NCBI GenBank assembly: GCA_905178155.1 | Contig: CAJINV010000002.1 | Span: forward strand, 1,504,677-1,568,676 | From: Amoebophrya sp. A120 | Lineage: Eukaryota > Sar > Dinophyceae > Syndiniales > Amoebophryaceae | Length of the DNA stretch: 64,000 nucleotides | Direction: 5' to 3' | Part shown: piece after piece, positions 1 through 12,215 of the stretch | Layout of the letters: every line of letters begins with the position of its first letter | Position numbering within the stretch: the stretch's first letter is position 1 | The notes under the pieces: generated by a model | Databases searched by the model: none | Seen by the model: the letters and a program-made list of their open reading frames with translations, nothing else | What the model was told of the DNA's origin: nothing | Translations under genes and position numbers: made by a program

Positions 1-200
1 TGTGTTGCAAGAAGTGCATTATCTAGCTTACTCCCATAGGATTGCGCATGACAAGTTCTGGAGTCCCAATCCGCACAGCAATCTGGCGAAATTTGTATTG
101 CAGAAAGTGGAACGCTGTCCGAGTCTGTCATGCTCATCATGCAATACAAAACCCAGATTCTATTGTAACGTTTGAGATTGTAACGTTTGAGCGGGTCATA
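1..200 (-). mobile_element. Introner, family 3, truncated by window edge
   Basis: The right part of an element whose other end lies outside the window. It closely matches the complete copies at 40371-40628 and 54071-54325, including the block around the GCATGACAAG motif and the terminal AACGTTTGAG repeats, and ends in CATA at 200. By alignment with the 54071 copy about 54 bp are missing. It would be the next intron of the gene whose exon ends at 201, so that gene continues beyond the window. Confidence 0.8.
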
Positions 201-3200
201 GCAATCACTTCCGTTTTTTTCGTGTCATCCTTCATCTGCTGGAACTTTTCCTCCTTACTCATCTTCTTTTTCCTCTTGTTGATAATCACCTTCGGCTCCG
301 GAGGCGCGTCTGCTGCGGGTTGTGCCGCTTCCGGCTCAGGGGACGTGTTCGCACTTGGGTTCGCCCCCGCTTCCTCGGAATTCTCCCGTGGTGGTGGTAT
401 TGAAAGAAAAAAGTTCGTCACAGTCACTAATTTTCATTTTTTGAAAAAAAATCAGGGCAAATTGAAAATTTGACTTGATGGCCGAAAAAGCAACCAGCTT
501 AAAAACTTCAGGCCTCGCGCGGCATGCTGAAGCCACGGCCTGGCTGCGTTTTGCGTGCCCGGGTTGTCTTAGCTCACTGAAGCTTACCCACTGCGCGGCC
601 CCACAGCCTTTGACAGGGAAGGACACCTACCAGGAAAGGGGGCAGAGCGCGTGTCTTCGATTACACGGACCTAGCGCGCAAGTGGTCGCGCAGCGCCTCC
701 ATGGCCTTCCACTTCTCCCTTGATAAAGCAGGCCGCCTTCGTTCCGTTGAACATCTAAAAGGCCGCCACAAGGCCGGCCTGCAAAAGTGATTGGGCCTGG
801 TTACATCTGTCCAGACCTCTTTTGGCATTGGGCAGACCGCCCAAAATTTCAAAAAAGCGGCGACAGCTTTTTTTTTTCAAAAGTTGCCTTTTGAACATTC
901 GTTCGCGCAGTCACTCGGCCTAGTTTTTTTCGGTCGCTCGAGTTTTTTTTCGACCCCCGCCGAAACGAAAAATTGGCCGAGTGACGAACTTTTTTGGCGA
1001 ATATGATTTCGCTTTCCCGCACCTAAAATGCCGCTTTTTGGAAATTGAAGCGCTTCGTCACTCGGAGCTTTTTTCACAAAAAAAGGCTCCGCTTTTTTGT
1101 CGTTTTTGTTCTGTTTCAAAACAATTTTTTGACCTGTTTTTCTCCGAGTGACTATGGCGCGCAAGAATCAAAATTCCAATTTTCGGCTTCATGCAGTCGG
1201 AAAGATTTGCGGTTTTTGCGCATTTGCGTAAGTTGCTTCTGCCTTTAGGCAAGGTAGTCGACTGCCCTAGTCCGCCCAGTGACATGTGCCGCACTCAGCC
1301 CCGTGTTTTGGGTATTTCGTTAGAGGGGCGCGCGTAAATGCGTTGCCGCTCATCGCTGGCACATATTTTGCAAAAGTTCTTGGCGCAGTAGCTGCGCTAA
1401 GAATTTTTTGCGTAGCCAGGAAGGCGTAGGAGCTCTTGCGGAGGCATGTGTGCTTCAGCGCGTCTGCCCCGGAAATGGCTAGAATTTAGCTCCGTCAAGC
1501 CGTCGAGACCACTAGTTCTGCAAAATACAAGGCCCTTGCAGTCGAAGGGGAAAAGGTCGCGCGTTTCCTCCACATCAGAAGATTTCTTCTTTTTCACCTT
1601 TCAATTTTTCGAAAAATGAAAAATTGTGACTGTGACGAACTTTTTTCTTTCGATAGGTGGGAACGCGGAGGCAATTGGGTTCGCCGCTTCCTCGGAATTC
1701 TCCCGTGCTGGTGGGAATATGGAGTGACAAAACGCAAAACAGGCCTATTGGAAAGTGGCGAAAAAATTTAATTTTCTTCAATGTGGATTGAGGAAAATTA
1801 AATTTTTCGAAATGCGCCACGGGCGTTTGTTGCATTCTTGGCGCCAAATTGGGAGAGGAAATGGAGCAGAGCGGGGAAGCAAATTAGCACGACGAGTAGA
1901 CGCCATATGCTTTGCGAACCCGTCCGATTGGGTGAAAAGTGGCACGAGTGAGGACTTATTTTTTCGCACCCCACCCCGACCGAGCGTGACAATGGCGAAT
2001 CCACCCCACTGCCCAATCACCCGGCCGGGCGGCGGTGGATGAGCGATAGGCATTAGTTTGGGACGTCAATAGCTCCAAATCCTTCGCATTAATGCACACG
2101 GGGCAAGGCGCGTTGTTTTGCCGCTGTGCTGTCGCGATGGAATGGGCAGCGGCTCCTTCCGTGACTTTGCTTGGCCAACAAACCGCTTTGGAGGTTCAGC
2201 AAACATCAAAGGGAAGTAAGAAAGAACAAGCACCCCAAGCCGAGCGCGTGCGCTTTTCTTCGCCGAGTTACACTGCGAAAAGCCACTCGGACAAGCCACG
2301 CAGATGCATTCCGGGCCTCGGAAGGGGCATCCGAAGAGGCTGGATGGCCACACAGGCGCTCCGAAGTGTCCACAGTGGAGTCCTTTTCAGATCAAAAAAC
2401 GCGCCATTTTTGAACTTCATAAATGTTCAAAAAAAGCGCCACTTTTGAATTCAATTGCGCGGGTTGGGTGTTTTCGGCGCGGGTAGGGTGTTTTGGGCCA
2501 ACCCGCGCCGCGGGTTGGCTGTTTTGGGCCAACCCGCGCAATTGAATTCAAAAAAGCCAACTTTTGGGCCTTTTTGAGGAGCAACTTTTTGGGCATTTTT
2601 GACGAGAAAAAAAGCCAATTTTTGGGCCGCTTTGCCGACCATCCAGACACTTTTCGGGGGCAAAACGTGGGCGCAAGGACGCCCTCCACTGCCTTGTCGG
2701 AGACCACACACGCCACACCTGCCCCTTCGGGAAGCCATCGCGAACACTGCAAACGCAACGGCACAACCGAGTGGCGTCCCCGAATACCGCGTCGCTCGGT
2801 GGCGAAGTGCCTTCTAGTGTGCCCCTCCCATGCGGAAGGTTGGCGAGATTGCCTCGCGTGGCCAGTCCGGCGCTCACGACGTCTCACGGGGCGCCAACCT
2901 ACAAGAGACCCGACGCGACGGCCAAGTCAAAAGTGAGCGAAAACCGATTGCGCTCGAAAGCAATTCAAGAATCCCCGCGCGCAGCAGTTGCTTGAGTGTA
3001 GTTCTTTGCATCGCATAGACAGCCGAAACACGCGGAAAAGGTTGCCGCTTTTTGCGCGCATTGCGTCCTTTCATTTGAATCGCTGCCCCCATTTATTGGC
3101 TGGCAATCCTGCTGACTCTTCAACTACAGACACACGTTTTTAGGTGCGCCGTTACTCAAAATTGGGAGGCCGATTTTCAGAAATTTTAAAAAAATCAATC

Positions 3201-5896
3201 GGCATTGAGAAAATATCAATTTTAGGGTTCGCCGCTTCGTCGGAATTCTCCCGTGCTGGTGGGAACGCGGAGGCAATAGGGATTGGCGGAACGGTCGGTG
3301 CACCAGATTCGGGTGCTGTAGCCGGGGCGGGGGGTTCTGTATTGAAATTTAAAGGCTAAGCTCAATGAAAAGTTGCGATTTGATGCCATGCAGGTGATCC
3401 AAGAAAATCTCATTTTGTCAAATGCGCAAATTCCTATCTATCATCTTACCTGCTGCCTCCACTGGTTCATCTTCCGGTGGTGCCAACAAAGCCGCTTCCT
3501 CCACAATCGCATTTTCTGTCGCTTTATCGACCACCTCCTCCGCCACCTCCGCACTTAAATCCGGCTTAAAATTTTCATCCCCCTCTACTTCCTCTTCAAC
3601 TACCTCCTCCTCCTCTTCAATCACCCCGCCAATCCGCGCTTTTTTCGGTTTAGTCAATTCCTTTTCCGTGTCGGTTGGTTTTGTCCTCTCCACTGATAAC
3701 CCGAAAACTTCTTCAGCCGAGTCCCGGATCACGTCCTTCACAATCAGCTCCGACTGCATCTGTTCCGTCCAAGATTCCTCCGCGGAAGACGCTGCGGAGC
3801 TGGAAATCGCACCGGCCGGCTCTTCAACCTCTTCTGCGGGAAGATGATCTTCGTTGCTGGTAGAAAGAGAAAAAAGAAAAAAGAAAAAAAAAAAAGAAAA
3901 AAAAAAACAAACAGATAAAAAAACAGCAAAAAAAAAAAACTATAACAAAAAAAAAAAACTTAAAAAAATAATAAAGTGAAAAAAAAAACATGAAAAATAA
4001 AAAAAACAACATATAAATGACAAAAAAAAAAACTAAGAAAAGATAAAAATAAAACAAAAATATAAATATAAAAAAATTTTCCAAAAAAAAAGAACAAAAA
4101 AAACATAAAAAAAAACCGCATATGAAAAAAAATATTAAAAAAAAAAGAAAAAAAAAAATTTAGCAAAATTAAACAAAAAAATACATATTAAAAAAAAAAA
4201 AAAAAATCAAAAAAAAAAAAGACAAAAACTAAAAAAAAAAAAATAAAACAAAATTATAAAAAATAAATCAAAAATATAAAAAAAAAAAAAAAAAAAAAGA
4301 CATCAAAACAGAAAAAAAAAAAAAAAATAAAACAAAAAAAAAAAGAAAGAAAAGAAAAAAAAAAAAAATATCATAAAAAGATAAAAAATGAAAAAAAACA
4401 CAAAAAAAATATTAAAAAAAAAAAAAAACAAAAAAAAAAAAATTTAAAAAAAATATTTACACTACAAAAAAAAAAAAAAAATAGACCGCATTTTAAACAA
4501 ACAACAACTAAAATTCAGACAAATTCACTAAAAAACACAAAAAAAAGCAGAAAAAAAAAAAAATAAAAGAAAAAAAAAAAAAGTAAAAAAAAAAATAAAT
4601 AAAAAAAAAAGAAAGAAAAAAAAGAACACGCAACAAAAAAATAGAAAAGCAAACACAATGCAAAAACAAAAAAAAAAAAAAAAAAAATAAAAAAAAAAAA
4701 AAATAAATAAAAAAAAAGAAAAAAAAAAAAAGAAATAAAAGAAAAAAAAATATCAAATACAAAAAAAGAACAAAAAAAACCAAAAAAAGACAAAAATGCA
4801 AAAAAAAAAAAATAAATAAAAAATAAAGAAAAAAAAAAAAAAAAGAAATAAAAAAAAAAAAAAATAAAAAAATCAAGAACAAGAAAAATAAAAATAAATA
4901 AAAAAAATCAAGAAAAAAAAATAAAAATGAAAAAAACAAAAACCAAGAACAAAAATAAAAAAACAAAAAAAAAAGAAGAAAATAAAAAAAAAAAGAAAAA
5001 ACATAAAAAAAAAAAAAAAAAACATGCAAAAACAAAAATTGTAGAAAAAAAATAAAAAAAAAAACAAAAACAAAAAAAAAAAAAAAAAAAAAAAATAAAA
5101 AAAAATAAAAAAAAAGCAAAAAAAAAATAAAAAAAGATAAATAAAAAAAAGAAAATAAGATAAAAAAAAAAGAAAAAAAAAAAAATAAAAATATATAAAA
5201 AAATTAATATGTAAAAAAAAAAAAAAAAAAAAAGAAAAATAAAAAACAAAAATTAAAATAAATCAAAAAAAAATATAAACAACAAACAAAAAACAATAAA
5301 AATAATACAAATAAAAAAACTCAAAAAAAAAAAAAAAGAAAAAAACAAAAGAAAAAAGAACAAAAAAGAAAAACAAAGAAAAAACTAGAGAAATAAACCA
5401 AAACAAAAAAAAATAGGAATTAAAAGAAAAAAAAACGAAAAAGGAAAAAGAAAAAAAAATAATAAAGATAACGAAAAGGAAAAAGAAAAAAAAAATAAAA
5501 AAATAAAACAAGAAAAAATAAAAATGAAAAAGCGAAAAATAAAAGAAAAAAAAAAAAACTAACACAAAAAATAAAGTAGAAAAAGCAGCTATTAAAGCCA
5601 GATCATAAAAGAAAAAAAATGCAGCACAAAAAAAATAAAACAAAAAAGGACTTAAAAAAAAAACAAAAAAAAAAAAAAAAAAGAAAAACAAAAAAATAAA
5701 AAATAAAAAAAAGAAAAAAATAAAAAAATACTAAACAAAAAAAGACATATGCACCAAAAAAAAAAAAAAATAAACAAAATAAAAAAAAAAGAGAAGGTAA
5801 ATATTAAAAAAAGCAAGAAAAAAGAAAAAACAAAAAGCAAAAAAAAAAAAAAAAAAAAACAAACAAGCAAAAAAAAAAAAAGAAAAAAAAAAAAAA

Positions 5897-5938
<42 letters not shown>

Positions 5939-6742
5939 GAAATAAAAAAAAAAACAGAAAAAAAAATCAAAAAAGAAAAAAAAAGTATAAAAATAGAAAA
6001 TGACGAAAAAAAAGAAAAAAAAAAGAAAAAAATAAAGAACAATCAACATAACAAATTAAAAAAAAAAAAATTAATATAAAAAAAAAAGATTAAAAAAAAA
6101 TAAACAAAAAAAAAACTAGAAAAAAAGATAAAAACAATAAAAAAAAATAAACAGAAACAAAAAAAAGAAGATAAAAAAAAAAAGAATTAAATCAGAAAAA
6201 CAAAAAAAAAAAAAATAAAAACAAGAAAAAAAAAAAAAAAAAAAAAAAAAACCAATATAAAAACAACAAATAATAAAACAACACAAAAAAAAAAAATAAA
6301 AAAAAATAAGAAAGAAAAAAAAAATAAAAAGAAAAAAGAAAAATAAAAAAAAGGAAAAATAAATATAAATATTAAAAAAATAATAATAAAAAAAAAAAAA
6401 AAACAAAGTAGCATAAGATATAAAAAAAAAAATTAACAAATAAAAAAAAAAAAAAAGAAAAAAATAAAAAAATAAAAAAAAGAAGTAAAACAAAACTAAA
6501 AAAGAATATAATAAATATAAAAAAGAAAAAAATAATAGAAAAAAAAAAAAAAAAACAAAAAAAAAAGAAAAACAAAGAAAACCAAAAAAAAAAACAGAAT
6601 GAAAAAAAAACGAAAACAAAAAAAAAAAAAAAAAAAAAAAAAGAAATAAAAAAATAATAAAAGTAAAAGTTAAAAAATAAAAAAAAAAAAAAAACAAACA
6701 CAAAACAAACAAAAAAAAAAAACAAAATATAAAAAAAACAAG

Positions 6743-6775
<33 letters not shown>

Positions 6776-9347
6776 AAATAATAAGAAACAAAAAAAAAAA
6801 AATAGAATAAAACAAAAAAAAAAAAAAAAAGCTAATAAAAAAACAAAACGAAAAAAAAGAAACAAAACAAAAAAAAAAATAAAAAAAATACAAACAAAAA
6901 AAAAAAACAATAAAAATATTATTAAAAAAAAAAAAGAATAAAAAGTAAAAAAAAAAAGAAACAAAATCAACAATAAGAAAAAAAAAAAAGAAATAAAAGA
7001 GAAAAAATAAAAAAAAAAACAAAAAAAAAAAATAAACAAAAAAAAAAAAAAAATATAGAAATTAAAAAAAAAAAATAAAAAAAAAAAAAAAACTAAAAAA
7101 AATAAACAAAAAAGAAAAAACAAAAAAAAAAAAACAAAGAAAAAAAAATAAAAAGAAAAAAGAATAAAAAAGACAAAAAAAAAAATATAAAACAAGAGAA
7201 TAAAACAAAAACAAAAAGAATAAAGAAAAAAAAAAAAAAAAAAAATAAAAAAAAAAAAGAACAAAAATAAATTTAAAAATAAAATAAAAATTAAAAAAAA
7301 AAAACAAAAAAAAAAAAAAAATATTAAAATACAGAAACAAAAAAAACAAAAAAAAGAAAAAAAAAAAATAACGAAAAAAACAAAATAAAGAAAAAAGAAA
7401 AGAAATAAACAAAAAAAATAACAAAAAAAACAAAGACAAAAAAAAAAAAAAAACAAAAAAAACAAAAAAATTAAAAAAAAGAAATAAAGAAAAAAAAGAA
7501 AAAAAAAATAAAAAAAGAATAAAAAAAAACAATATAAAAAAATTAATCAAAAAAAAAGCAAAGCAAAGAAAATAGATAATAAACAAAAAAAAAAATATTT
7601 TCAACAAATAATATACAGAACCTAAAAACAAAAAAAAAAAAATGAACAAAAAAAAAAACATCGACAAAAAAAAAAGAAAAAGAAAAATCTTCAAAAAAAA
7701 CAAAAAAAAAGAAATAAAAGAAAAAAAACAAAAAAGAAAAAAATAAAAAAAAAATAAAAAAAAAAAGAAATAAATACAAAAAAAGAACAAAACAAAAAAA
7801 ACAAAAGATAAAAAAAACGAAAAATAAAAAAAAAAAGAATCAAAAAACAACAAAGAAAAAAAATAAAAAAAAAAAAAATAGTATAGAATAAAAGATAAAA
7901 AAAAAAAAAAAAAAAAAGAAAAACAAGCTAATAAAAAAAAATGTACCACAAATAGATAATAATCAAAAAAAAAAAAAAATAAAACCTCAAAAAAAACAAA
8001 ATAAAAATATAAAAAAAAAAAAATAAAACAAAAAAAATCAACACAAACATAAACAACAGAAAACAAAAAAAATTATATAAAATAATGATCAAAAACAAAA
8101 ATCAAAACTAAAAAAAATAAAAAATCAAAAAAAAGGACAACAAAAAACTAAACAAATTCCACAAATAAAAAAAAAAAAAAAAAAATAAAAAAACACGAAT
8201 CACCAAATAAAATACAAAAAAAACCAACAAAAACACGGACCGAAAACAAAAAAAATTATGGAAGCGTCAGGTTTGAAATCGTCAAAGTTGAAAAATTTGT
8301 GATGCATAAAATCGATACCAATTGGAAGCCCAATTTCGAAGCGGCGCATGACAAATTTCGGCACCGTCAAAATCCAGTTTGTCATGCTGTTTAGCGAAAG
8401 AAGGCATCCTTTGTCATGCCACTTTAGCAGCTCCATCCCAAACCCGAAACAGGCTCACAATCGGCCTCACTTGCAATCCCTGCAAGACAGTCTTTTCGTG
8501 CCTTGCATTTTGTGCATCACAGATTATTTCAACTTTGTTGATTTCAATCCTGACACTTCCATATGTTTCTATCGGAGTCTAGCGTACTCGGTGGACAGAT
8601 GAACGCGGAAACTGATCCGGTGTGGTCGGTCACTTCCTGCGACCCGTGGTCGGTAATGGTAAAATCCGTGTGTTGTAAGTGGAGCAAGGAGTTCGACTGT
8701 AGTTCCCCGCTGTTGTAGGTGTTCTGCTGATTGTTGTTCTCGTACTGCTCGTTCATCAGCTCTAGAGATTGTTCATCCCCGGGCAGTTCTAGTGACATAT
8801 GCGAGTGCACAACTCCCTCTTGCACTCATTTGTAATGCAAAATACCGAGTCCACCTCTTTCCTTTAAGCATTTTGCGCATGACAGGTCTTGGACCCCGCT
8901 CAAACATGACTACAATCCATATCCGGATTTGTCATGCGGAAGCCACATAACTGCTGTTGCCTGTGTTGCTGTTCTTCCCATACAAATGTAGTGGAGGGGG
9001 GGTTATGCACTGCCATATGACATCAACACCTGCGACTGCTCATCCGCAATACGGTCCTTCTGTTCCTGCTCGGTGATGTCCTGGACGGTTTCTGGATTGT
9101 CCAAACCGGATTGAGAAAAAGATTTGTCTCCTTGCGCATTAGCTGCATCTTCACCAGGAAACTCCGTCCCGTCTAGGTTATATTTCGGCTCGTCCATCGG
9201 GGTGGTGACGGCAATCTCCTGGATCGTCGATTCGGACTGGAAGGAAGGCTTCCTGGAGAGTAGTTCCCGAGACAAGCCGTCCGCGAGCTGGTCTCGGACC
9301 TCCGCCTCCGTCCCCGGGGTAGGGGGCTTTTCTTGTTCTTCCGACAT
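201..9347 (-). CDS. Acidic, Pro/Glu-rich protein of unknown function (3' end outside window)
   Basis: I do not recognise this protein. Inferred exons on the minus strand: 9347-9018, 8792-8566, 3856-3450, 3336-3225, 1712-1656 and 392-201, continuing past the window. The start is the ATG at 9347 (MSEEQEKPPTP). The protein is hydrophilic and low-complexity: an N-terminal Glu/Ser/Gln region, a Glu-rich stretch around IEEEEEVVEEEVEG, then Pro/Ala-rich sequence with a repeated ARENSEEAANP-like phrase and a Lys-rich KRKKKMSKEEK segment. I see no signal peptide, membrane segment or catalytic motif. Intron 3337-3449 is an ordinary GT-AG intron whose phase fits (a codon split G/AA). The other introns are introner-like, and one also carries the 4.4-kb A-rich tract. 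The in-frame continuity across all joins supports one gene, but the join across the A-rich tract is the weakest and could instead separate two genes. Confidence 0.6.
398..1655 (-). mobile_element. Large introner-like TIR element (1258 bp)
   Basis: The ends are inverted repeats of about 45 bp: TATTGAAAGAAAAAAGTTCG at 398 and its near-perfect complement ending in CTTTCGATA at 1655. It is flanked by the 5-bp duplication GGTGG (393-397 and 1656-1660). Removing the element and one duplication joins the exons in frame (AFPP followed by PRENSEE). The interior contains several inverted GTCACTCGG/CCGAGTGAC motifs and T-rich runs but no convincing ORF. It is four to five times longer than the usual introner here. 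Confidence 0.75.
1718..3224 (-). mobile_element. Probable introner-derived intron (1507 bp), degenerate ends
   Basis: Starts TATGGAGTGAC and ends AATTTTA. The flanks GGGAA and GGGTT are only a partial 5-bp match and there is no clear TIR. Removing the interval plus one flank joins the exons in frame (EAANP followed by PARENSEE). Inside is a long perfect inverted repeat (separate entry). I see no coding potential. Boundaries are inferred from frame continuity only. Confidence 0.45.
2443..2553. repeat. 25-bp perfect inverted repeat with nested palindrome
   Basis: Positions 2443-2467 are exactly complementary to 2529-2553 (core GAATTCAATTGCGCGGGTTGG-like). Inside the loop, 2498-2507 and 2509-2518 form a second perfect 10-bp palindrome of the CCAACCCGCG type. 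The arrangement would fold into a long cruciform or hairpin. It lies inside the 1.5-kb intron and may mark the ends of a small nested element. Confidence 0.8.
3337..3449 (-). other. Canonical GT-AG intron
   Basis: The donor reads CAG|GTAAGA at 3450/3449 and the acceptor TTTCAATACAG at 3337. It is 113 bp long and splits a codon (G/AA) so that EAAG is followed by EPPAPATAPE in frame. It is one of only a handful of conventional introns in the window. Confidence 0.7.
3859..8256. repeat. 4.4-kb A-rich (sense-strand T-rich) low-complexity tract
   Basis: The plus strand is overwhelmingly A, broken by scattered single T, C or G bases, with no fixed period that I can see and no gene content. Long Phe/Leu-rich minus-strand reading frames here simply translate poly-T. 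On the gene's sense strand it is a giant polypyrimidine tract ending in a normal-looking acceptor, TTTCTACCAG, just before the exon at 3856. It directly abuts the end of a family-7 introner at 8257, so it appears to be an expansion inside an introner-derived intron. An assembly or sequencing artefact cannot be excluded. Confidence 0.9.
8257..8563 (-). mobile_element. Introner, family 7
   Basis: 307 bp, starting TATGGAAGCGTCAGG and ending ACACTTCCATA. It closely resembles the copy at 32044-32349, including the shared block near GTGATGCATAAAATCGATACC. The right flank is exon sequence, but the left flank is the A-rich tract, so no TSD survives. The interrupted coding sequence still resumes in phase at 3856. 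Confidence 0.8.
8798..9017 (-). mobile_element. Introner, family 5
   Basis: 220 bp with inverted ends (GAGTGCACAACTCCC against GGGGTTATGCACTGC) and a perfect TSD, TGACA, at 8793-8797 and 9018-9022. Excision with one TSD copy joins VLMS to LELPGDEQ in frame. Related to the copy at 39688-39919. Confidence 0.9.
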
Positions 9348-12215
9348 GTTGGCTTTTTTATAGGTCTTTTTGTAATTATGCTAGTTCTACGTATTACGCT
9401 CTTGGTGCCATCTTGGTGGTGCAACAGAAGTTGCGCAGCTCTCTGTCTCTTCGGTACGCGATCTATCCGCACACTCTCAGGTGTGCGGACGAGTTCTAGT
9501 TTTCATTTGAAAGGTGCAGTGCGACGTGGTGATTATTGCTGTAAAAGCCGAAACGTCTGTGAAACCCACGAGCCACCAGTTTGCCTTACTCTCTCTAAAA
9601 TCCGCAGCTCCAAAGAAGATATCCATCATCACACTCGCAGTCATTTCTCTTATGCTCGAATCTACTCGCTCGAAAACTATACATATTTAAGCACTTCCGT
9701 TACCTTGACCTGCTACCAAGGAATTATACGACTGCTACGAACGAATCCTTGCACAAAACGTTCCACGACGACAATCTATGTCGGATCTCTCTGGAAATCT
9801 CGCCGGCAAAACGACGAGTCTCAATTAGATATGAGGTGAACACGGTGCTGACCTTGACCAATACGGCTACATTCGTGTCGGCAAGGGCCTTGCCGACAAG
9901 CCGTTCGTCTACTGCTGTTGCCATAAAGTGTTCTTTCGTCCTCCGACGCCGCCGGATACGCCCAGGACACGGGCTCCAGCAGCCGCGCCATATCATAATA
10001 TATGGGGCGCTGCCACATGTGCGAGTGGGGCGCTGGGCGAAAAAGGCCACAGGAATATTTCCCGGCGCCCCGCCTGTGCTATACAGAAGCGGCCCGCCAA
10101 ACAAAGAAAGTGCCCGAGGACGGGGCACCTGCTCGGCCCCGGGCTGGCAGACAGGCCCCCTGGTCGGCACACAAGCAGAGCGCGCCCCCGCTGCGGACTT
10201 CGTACGACGGGCGCCGCGGCCGGCAGGCAAAAGCGCGCCGGCCGCCGCGAAGAAAGCGGCGCGCCCGGCCTGCGGCAATGTCGCCGCGGCCGCATCACTT
10301 TCCGGGGGCTAAAAATGCGGCAAGCATGGCCCGGGCTTCGCTCCACAGTTGAAGGCGCTTCCCCCTGCCAATAAATCAAAGAGAGCAAGGGCGGCAGTTG
10401 CCTCTTCGCTGGATCTTCGAAGAAATTGATCCGCGACCTGGCCCCCAGTGGTCAAACTACAGCCGCGCCAGCCACTGCTCTCGGAGCGGCCAGCGGCGGG
10501 CCCGCGCCTGCCATTTCCCGGAGCACGCATCCTCGGAACGACTGCCCCCCCGGCCACCAGTCTGCGGGCGCGCCGCTCTCAATCCAGCAGCCACGACGAA
10601 AGAAGCTAATCAAAAAGCTACTATATGTCAATGATGAAGTAGTATAGAATGAAAAAGTCCAATCCTCCAACTCGCCTTTCCTGCTCAAAGTCCGTTCCCA
10701 AAACTTGTGACTCTTCGCTCACCCTCACATCGTGACAACGTCCCACTTCACTGCCCGCTCACCCTTTAACAGTCTCGCCTCTCACGTTAGAAAGATCATG
10801 AGAGGACGACTCAGAGTACATGTCTAGCATCAAAGCTGCCTGCGACGGATGGCTCAGCCGAGAGCGGTCGTCACGGAACACACAGCGAGCCGGCGCCATC
10901 AGCGGCCATCTTGCATATTGGCCAAAACAAACCGACAGGGCCCAGTCCAAATATGCGAAAGTACTAGCTGTATATCTTCACCTTTCTGCCCCATCGCTTA
11001 CAGCTTTCCCCTTGACTACGTACTCCCGAAGCACAGAGCGAGGGGCGGCTGCAGGAATGGTGCGTCCGCGCCTGTAAAGGGGGCCCGAAAGTTATTGCGC
11101 GCTCGGCCCCCGGGGCTGGTCGCACGGTGCCAACACGAAGCGCGGCTGCAGCAGTGGCCGCAACACGGAGCCGGCGCGCTGCCTGGCACACGTGGCGCGA
11201 AAGAAAGCGAGCGCGCACAAGGGGCAATGCATGGAGCGGCGGAAGCTGCCGGAAGCCCTGGGGCGCTGCGCGGTCCCAGGCAATCAACACGGCAGGCGGC
11301 CGGGACCGGTAGCCTGGGCGGGCAAGAAAATGAGCGGCCGGCGCCTTTCGGCGCGCGGGCGCTTTTGGTTTGGTCGGCGCGCCCTTGCATTTGCGACGCG
11401 ATTCGCGAATGCCGTCGCTTTCTTTTGCGCGGCAGCTGGCCAATGAGCGCTTCTGCCCGTACGGGTCCGTGTCCAGGGACAAGGCCGCCCACTTGATGCA
11501 GGACGAGGGGAGCCTGTGTACTGCGGCAACATCCTTCGCGCCTCCGGTCGGCTTTTGCCATGCTGAAGCGCCAACACAACCGCCCACCCTCCTGGAAAGC
11601 CAGCGGGCAACCAAGGCGGCCCGCCCATTCTGCTCACGCGCTGGCCAGGGCATGACGTTGGCAGCAAGCAGAAAACGCCCGGCCTGCAGCCCATCCAGCT
11701 GGCCCGGGCGCAAGTACTACGCAGCTACAACATGACGAGGTGCGCCATACAACTCCTAGTGTTACGCAAAAAAAGCCACTCTGTCCGTCGCTCTATATCT
11801 CTCGAGTGGAGTAGTTCTCCTCACAAACTCGAACTACATTTGAGCGGCTTGATCTCTCTTTACATCCGCTCTACCGGAACTATAACGCACATCACTCGCG
11901 CAGGACAACACGTTGCATCCGATGAACAAGATGAGCTTACTGCAGTTGTAAAACCCTGCTGCAGCACGGGCACCTTTTCCAGACACCCCCCATTTTGCTC
12001 ATTCGCTGAGCAAGGTATTGAACCTTCGTTGTGCGTGTGTTATTGCAGCTTCTATCTCGATGGGGCGAAGGCCCGTGTCGCAAGTGTCGCTTTTCAATTG
12101 TAAGCACAGTATTGTAGCACCACTCTGCGGCTCTACTACATGCGCAGTAAAATCAATCGCATTCGGGAATCTTCAAGGAGTTGTTCAATGCCATCAACTA
12201 ATTCAACCTCCAATC
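9348..12215. other. Intergenic region with two GC-rich islands
   Basis: No supportable gene. Two strongly GC-rich islands (about 9990-10330 and 11040-11720) are rich in GGGCCC, GCGCGC and CGGCCGG-type words. They are open in many frames only because stop codons are rare at this composition; the translations are Ala/Arg/Gly/Pro-rich with no domain. The flanking sequence is AT/CT-rich. The region should hold the upstream sequences of the 9347 gene and the 3' flank of TVP23. I see no recognisable promoter motif. Confidence 0.6.

Noticed and set aside
4508-8066. Long minus-strand reading frames made almost entirely of Phe, Leu, Ile and Val
   Set aside because: They are translations of the poly-T strand of the low-complexity tract. 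No normal composition, no start context, and they overlap each other in all frames.
10964-11713. Long overlapping frames in GC-rich islands (also 9749-10312, 17637-18295, 18685-19467, 29880-30689)
   Set aside because: Open on both strands because stops are rare in GC-rich DNA. The products are Arg/Ala/Pro/Gly-rich and without domains.
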